Assembly (NCBI GenBank): GCA_023253575.1
Contig: JALRGB010000160.1
Coordinates: forward strand, 1 to 9,843
Origin: Verrucomicrobiales bacterium
GTDB taxonomy: Bacteria; Verrucomicrobiota; Verrucomicrobiia; Verrucomicrobiales; V1-33
Direction of reading: 5' to 3'
DNA: 9,843 nucleotides
Shown: piece after piece, positions 6,589-9,843 of the stretch
How positions within the stretch are numbered: position 1 is the stretch's first letter
Layout: each line of letters begins with the position of its first letter
Made by a program: the position numbers and the translations under genes
Notes under the pieces: model-generated
What the model saw: the letters and a program-made list of their open reading frames with translations, nothing else
Databases searched by the model: none
Told to the model about the DNA's origin: nothing

Positions 6589-8805
6589 ATGTTTCATCCA
6601 CTGCGGCGCCCGCCCGCCACCCTTGCAGCAGTCTTCCTCATGATGGCCGCCACCTCTGCCATGGCCGCACCCGACGCGCCCGCCACCCCACCGGTCGCCC
6701 CCGTGCGCCCAGTGGTCGATGAGTATCACGGCATCAAAGTGAGCGACCCCTATCGCTACATGGAGGACCTCAAAAACCCGGAAGTGGACGGGTGGATGAA
6801 GGCACAATCGCTTTTCACACAAGCTGTTATAGAGCGACTGCCCGGTCGTCGGCAGTTGCTGCAGCGGATTCAGGAACTCGACAAGGGCGCGCCGTATACC
6901 ATCGGCGGACTGCACCGCCTGCAGAACGGAACCGTGTTTTACCGCAAACTGGAAGCAGACGCCGAAACCCCGGTCATCGCTAGCCGTCCGTCACTCGACG
7001 GTGAAGAAACCATCATTCTGGACCCCAAGTCTTACGAACAACCCGGCGGCTCACATGCCAGTCTGGAGTTTTTTAGCCCCTCCCCCGACGGTCGACATGC
7101 GGCCGTAGGCATTGCCACCGGCGGGTCGGAAGTAACCACCATTTACATCCGGGATTTGCGCACCGGCCGGGACCTACCGGCTTCGATTGACCGCATTGAG
7201 ACCGCGTATAATGAACCGTCGTGGCTTCCGGACTCGAGTGGTTTTTTCTACAGTCGGCGTCAGCCACTGGCAGCCGGCGCGCCGGCCAGCGAAACCTATC
7301 ACAACACCGAGGCGTTCCTGCACACCCTCGGGCAACCGGCGGATTCCGACCGGCCAGTTTTAGGGCGGAAGCGGACACCCGATCGGGTCACGGCGCCGCT
7401 TGATTTCCCTAGTGTCCGAGTTTTTCCCGGCTCGAAGGAAGTCATCGGGCAAATTCACCATGGTGATGCGCCGGAATTAACGCTGTTCAGCGCACGGCTG
7501 GACACGCTGACCGCGCCGTCGACCGACTGGAAACCGGTCTGCACCAGCCGCGATCAAGTCATTGATTTCACGGTGCACGGCGGGTTTATTTATCTAGTGA
7601 CCGCGGCCCAGGCGCCGCGATACAAAGTCATCCGCACGCCCGCGGCCCGGCCGGACTTAGCCACGGCCGAAGTCGTCCTGCCAGAAAGCGAGCTAGTCAT
7701 TACGTCGCTGCTGGCCTCGCGCGACGCCGTCTACGTGAATGCCACGCGGCATGGAGCCGGCGTGGTGATGCCGCTTGACCCAGCAAATGGCCGTCCGCCA
7801 GAGAAACTGTCTCCGCCGCACGACGACTCCGCGTCGGTCAGCGAAGCCTCTCCATATTTTAGCGACATTTTTATTCGCACCGCGTCCTGGACCGCAGGCG
7901 GAGCACTGTATGCCTACGATCCAAGCCGCCGGGAGTTTCAAGTCAGCCCGCTTCAGCCGGCCGGAAAATATGATCATGTCCTAGGATATACGTCCCAGCA
8001 AGTGGAGGTACCCAGTCATGACGGGGTGAAGGTTCCGCTCTCGATCATTTACCCTGAAAACGTTGTCTTGGACGGCAGCGCTCCGCTCCTGCTCAACGGC
8101 TACGGCGCTTACGGCAGCATCCGCCATGTTGGGTTCAGTCCGCTCAACCTCGCCTGGCTCGAACGCGGCGGCATCATCGCCGTCGCCCATGTCCGCGGCG
8201 GCGGCGAAAAAGGAAGGAACTGGCACCTCGACGGACAGAAAACAACCAAACCCAATACCTGGAAAGACCTCATCGCCTGCTCAGAATACCTCATCACCCA
8301 CAAATTCACCTCCACCGCCAAACTGTCGATTCAAGGCGGCAGCGCCGGTGGCATCCTCATCGGCCGCGCCATCACCGAGCGCCCTGATCTTTTTGCAGCG
8401 GCCATCATCAATGTCGGCTGCACCGACCTCCTCCGCATGGAAACCACCGAAAACGGGCCGCCCAACATTCAGGAATTTGGCACCGTGACGACCACCGAAG
8501 GGTTTCACGCCCTCCGCACCATGAGCCCGCTGCACAACGTTCAGGATGGCGCCCGCTACCCATCCGTTCTACTGACCCACGGCCTGAACGACCGCCGGGT
8601 CGACGCCTGGATGTCAGGCAAAATGACCGCGCGCCTGCAAGCCGCCACCGCCAGCACCAACCCAGTTCTCCTCCTCCTCGACCCCGAAGCCGGCCATGGC
8701 ATCGGTTCCAAACGCAGCCAGATCCATGACCAGCTGGCCAGCCGCTGGGCATTCGCCCTCTGGCGGACCGGCGCGCCAGATTTCCAGCCAGCCGCTGCTG
8801 AGTGA
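6589..8805 (+). CDS. Secreted prolyl oligopeptidase (peptidase family S9A)
   Basis: It is a serine peptidase that cuts short peptides after proline or a related residue; a seven-bladed propeller limits access to the active site. ATG 6589 gives 738 aa and a clear signal peptide: basic FHPLRR, hydrophobic core, cleavage after SAMA (residue 26 or 27), so a periplasmic or exported enzyme. The family N-terminal signature DEYHGIKVSDPYRYMEDL follows. The propeller covers about 75-455. The catalytic alpha/beta hydrolase domain contains NGYGAYG, the AHVRGGGEKG segment, nucleophile S585 in GGSAGG, D668 in LNDRRVD and H703 in AGHG, a complete triad. An in-frame GTG at 6499 would add 30 residues and bury the signal peptide, so it is rejected as the start. 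There is no visible Shine-Dalgarno site. It lies 145 bp after the NagB fusion on the same strand. Substrate preference within S9 cannot be read from sequence. Confidence 0.95.
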   Translation: MFHPLRRPPATLAAVFLMMAATSAMAAPDAPATPPVAPVRPVVDEYHGIKVSDPYRYMEDLKNPEVDGWMKAQSLFTQAVIERLPGRRQLLQRIQELDKGAPYTIGGLHRLQNGTVFYRKLEADAETPVIASRPSLDGEETIILDPKSYEQPGGSHASLEFFSPSPDGRHAAVGIATGGSEVTTIYIRDLRTGRDLPASIDRIETAYNEPSWLPDSSGFFYSRRQPLAAGAPASETYHNTEAFLHTLGQPADSDRPVLGRKRTPDRVTAPLDFPSVRVFPGSKEVIGQIHHGDAPELTLFSARLDTLTAPSTDWKPVCTSRDQVIDFTVHGGFIYLVTAAQAPRYKVIRTPAARPDLATAEVVLPESELVITSLLASRDAVYVNATRHGAGVVMPLDPANGRPPEKLSPPHDDSASVSEASPYFSDIFIRTASWTAGGALYAYDPSRREFQVSPLQPAGKYDHVLGYTSQQVEVPSHDGVKVPLSIIYPENVVLDGSAPLLLNGYGAYGSIRHVGFSPLNLAWLERGGIIAVAHVRGGGEKGRNWHLDGQKTTKPNTWKDLIACSEYLITHKFTSTAKLSIQGGSAGGILIGRAITERPDLFAAAIINVGCTDLLRMETTENGPPNIQEFGTVTTTEGFHALRTMSPLHNVQDGARYPSVLLTHGLNDRRVDAWMSGKMTARLQAATASTNPVLLLLDPEAGHGIGSKRSQIHDQLASRWAFALWRTGAPDFQPAAAE

Positions 8806-8916
8806 GCCGCAGAACGCCCGGAGGAAGCCACATGACTTGCCGAAGCTGGCAACGGTCGGCTTCTGCCAAATCATTCATCGCCAGTGCAAACGGCGGTGTA
8901 TGGTGGGACCGGTTTT

Positions 8917-9843
8917 ATGCGTATTCTTTGTCTTCAGCTCAAACGCATTGGTGATGCGATTTTGACCGCGCCGGCGTTGCAGGCGATGCGCGAGGCGTGG
9001 CCGCAGGCTCATCTCACGCTGGTGCTGCACGGACCCTCCGGCGGACTCGCTCCCGCCTTCGCGGCGGCCGACGAGGTGCTTGTGTACGCGCCCGGCCGCC
9101 CGAATTTGGCCCTGTGGAGTCGAGTTTTTGCTGAGAACTGGGACCGGTGCTACGATTTCACGGGCACTGATCGTTCTGCCTTGTTGGCCCGGCTGAGTCG
9201 GGCGACACGCGTCACTGGGTACCGAAAAATGGTGGGAAAACGCGCCTGGCGCGCAGATGGCTATACGGACTGGTGCGACGCCTCAGTGCGTGATCTCCAT
9301 ACCATTGATTTTCATTTGGCTCTGACTGGGCTGCCCGCGCCGCGGGCCACCGGCTTGGTAATCCCGGCCGGTTTGGCGGACGGGATCCGCGGACTGCCGA
9401 CTGGCGAGTTTATGGTCGTCCACCCGGGCACGGCGCGGGCCGAGAAATACTGGCGGCCGGAGCGCTGGGCGGAAGTAATAGCGCGCCTCCCGCTGCCGGT
9501 CGTGCTGACAGGTAGCTCGGATCGGGCCGAGCAGGCGCATCTGGCGGCCATCCGGTCCGCTCTTGGTTCGTCGGGGATTGGTCTTCATGACCTAAGCGGC
9601 CAACTGTCCCTGCTGGAGCTGGCCTCGGTGATCGACCGGGCCCGGCTGGTGCTAAGCGTGGATTCAGCGGCGATGCATCTGGCGGCGATGGCTCGACGTC
9701 CGCAGGTGGCGTTATTCGGGCCGACGAATCCGTTTCACTGGCGACCGCGGCATCCAGCGGCCCGGATAGTAACGGCGGGTGCTGGATCGGAATCGGTGGC
9801 CGGCCCCCGGCAGGCCACTGCTCCGATGGATGCGTTGTCGACA
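8917..9843 (+). CDS. Glycosyltransferase family 9 (ADP-heptose:LPS heptosyltransferase-like), 3' end cut off by the window
   Basis: The frame is open from ATG 8917 to the last base (309 codons); family members usually have about 340-350 residues, so only the end is missing. GT9 enzymes transfer heptose or a similar sugar from a nucleotide donor to lipopolysaccharide core at the inner face of the inner membrane. The N-terminal LQLKRIGDAILTAPAL is the typical first strand and loop of the GT-B fold. VHPGT at 168-172, WRPERWAEV after it, LTGSSDRAEQ, the DLSGQLSLLELA segment and LSVDSAAMHLAA with D249 and H254 form the donor-binding half, ending in LFGPTNPFHWRP. The acceptor, and whether the sugar is heptose, cannot be told. 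A GGTGGG element 9 nt before the ATG is a fair ribosome site. The start is 111 bp after the peptidase gene. Codons are more G-ending than in the preceding gene's 3' part. Confidence 0.9.
   Translation, partial: MRILCLQLKRIGDAILTAPALQAMREAWPQAHLTLVLHGPSGGLAPAFAAADEVLVYAPGRPNLALWSRVFAENWDRCYDFTGTDRSALLARLSRATRVTGYRKMVGKRAWRADGYTDWCDASVRDLHTIDFHLALTGLPAPRATGLVIPAGLADGIRGLPTGEFMVVHPGTARAEKYWRPERWAEVIARLPLPVVLTGSSDRAEQAHLAAIRSALGSSGIGLHDLSGQLSLLELASVIDRARLVLSVDSAAMHLAAMARRPQVALFGPTNPFHWRPRHPAARIVTAGAGSESVAGPRQATAPMDALST

Noticed and set aside
8806..8916. Small gene or terminator between the peptidase and glycosyltransferase genes
   Set aside because: Only short imperfect dyads (such as GAAGCC/GGCTTC at 8824-8863) without a T-run are present, and the plus-strand open frame crossing the gap (8696-8965) starts inside the peptidase gene in another frame and ends inside the glycosyltransferase gene.
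1..9843. Defence island, biosynthetic cluster, mobile element, CRISPR or other new multi-gene system
   Set aside because: All genes but one belong to familiar metabolic or envelope families, with no transposase, integrase, repeats of array type, toxin-antitoxin pair or linked set of unknown genes.

Overview
The window looks like ordinary chromosomal DNA from a GC-rich (by eye about 60%), diderm, heterotrophic bacterium. Secreted proteins with Sec-type signal peptides and a family 9 (heptosyltransferase-like) glycosyltransferase imply an outer membrane. The LepA tail, the NagB/PIG-L-like fusion architecture known from Bacteroidetes and PVC bacteria, the high GC and the scarcity of Shine-Dalgarno sites together suggest Verrucomicrobiota (Opitutales-like). 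That is a judgement from remembered family patterns and was not tested by alignment. I see no mobile element, CRISPR array, tRNA or rRNA, and no defence or biosynthetic cluster.

Layout: (1) the 3' end of lepA (1-228), followed after 8 bp by an exported thermonuclease-like protein with a C-terminal ComEA-like helix-hairpin-helix region (237-1115). (2) Class II fumarase fumC (1188-2588). (3) A C-rich spacer with a perfect 8-bp inverted repeat, then an unrecognised single-pass membrane protein (2674-3864). (4) On the minus strand, a gluconokinase (3842-4426) whose 3' end overlaps the end of the membrane protein gene by 23 bp. (5) Transcribed away from the gluconokinase, a 634-aa fusion of a glucosamine-6-phosphate deaminase (NagB) domain and a PIG-L/LmbE-like domain (4539-6443). 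(6) After a spacer holding a small inverted and tandem repeat, a secreted prolyl oligopeptidase (6589-8805). (7) The 5' part of a family 9 glycosyltransferase gene (8917 to the window end).

Functionally this is a housekeeping and carbon-use neighbourhood: TCA cycle (fumarase), entry of gluconate into the pentose-phosphate or Entner-Doudoroff routes, amino-sugar metabolism, periplasmic peptide and nucleic-acid breakdown, and cell-surface glycan assembly. The divergent gluconokinase and NagB-fusion genes are both sugar-phosphate enzymes, but nothing in the sequence proves co-regulation.

The most interesting points are the NagB fusion, whose PIG-L half has lost the usual metal-binding and catalytic residues in both motifs while the protein stays intact; the unrecognised membrane protein; the exported nuclease-HhH fusion; and a block-wise switch in synonymous codon choice inside single genes. 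No clear new multi-gene system is visible.
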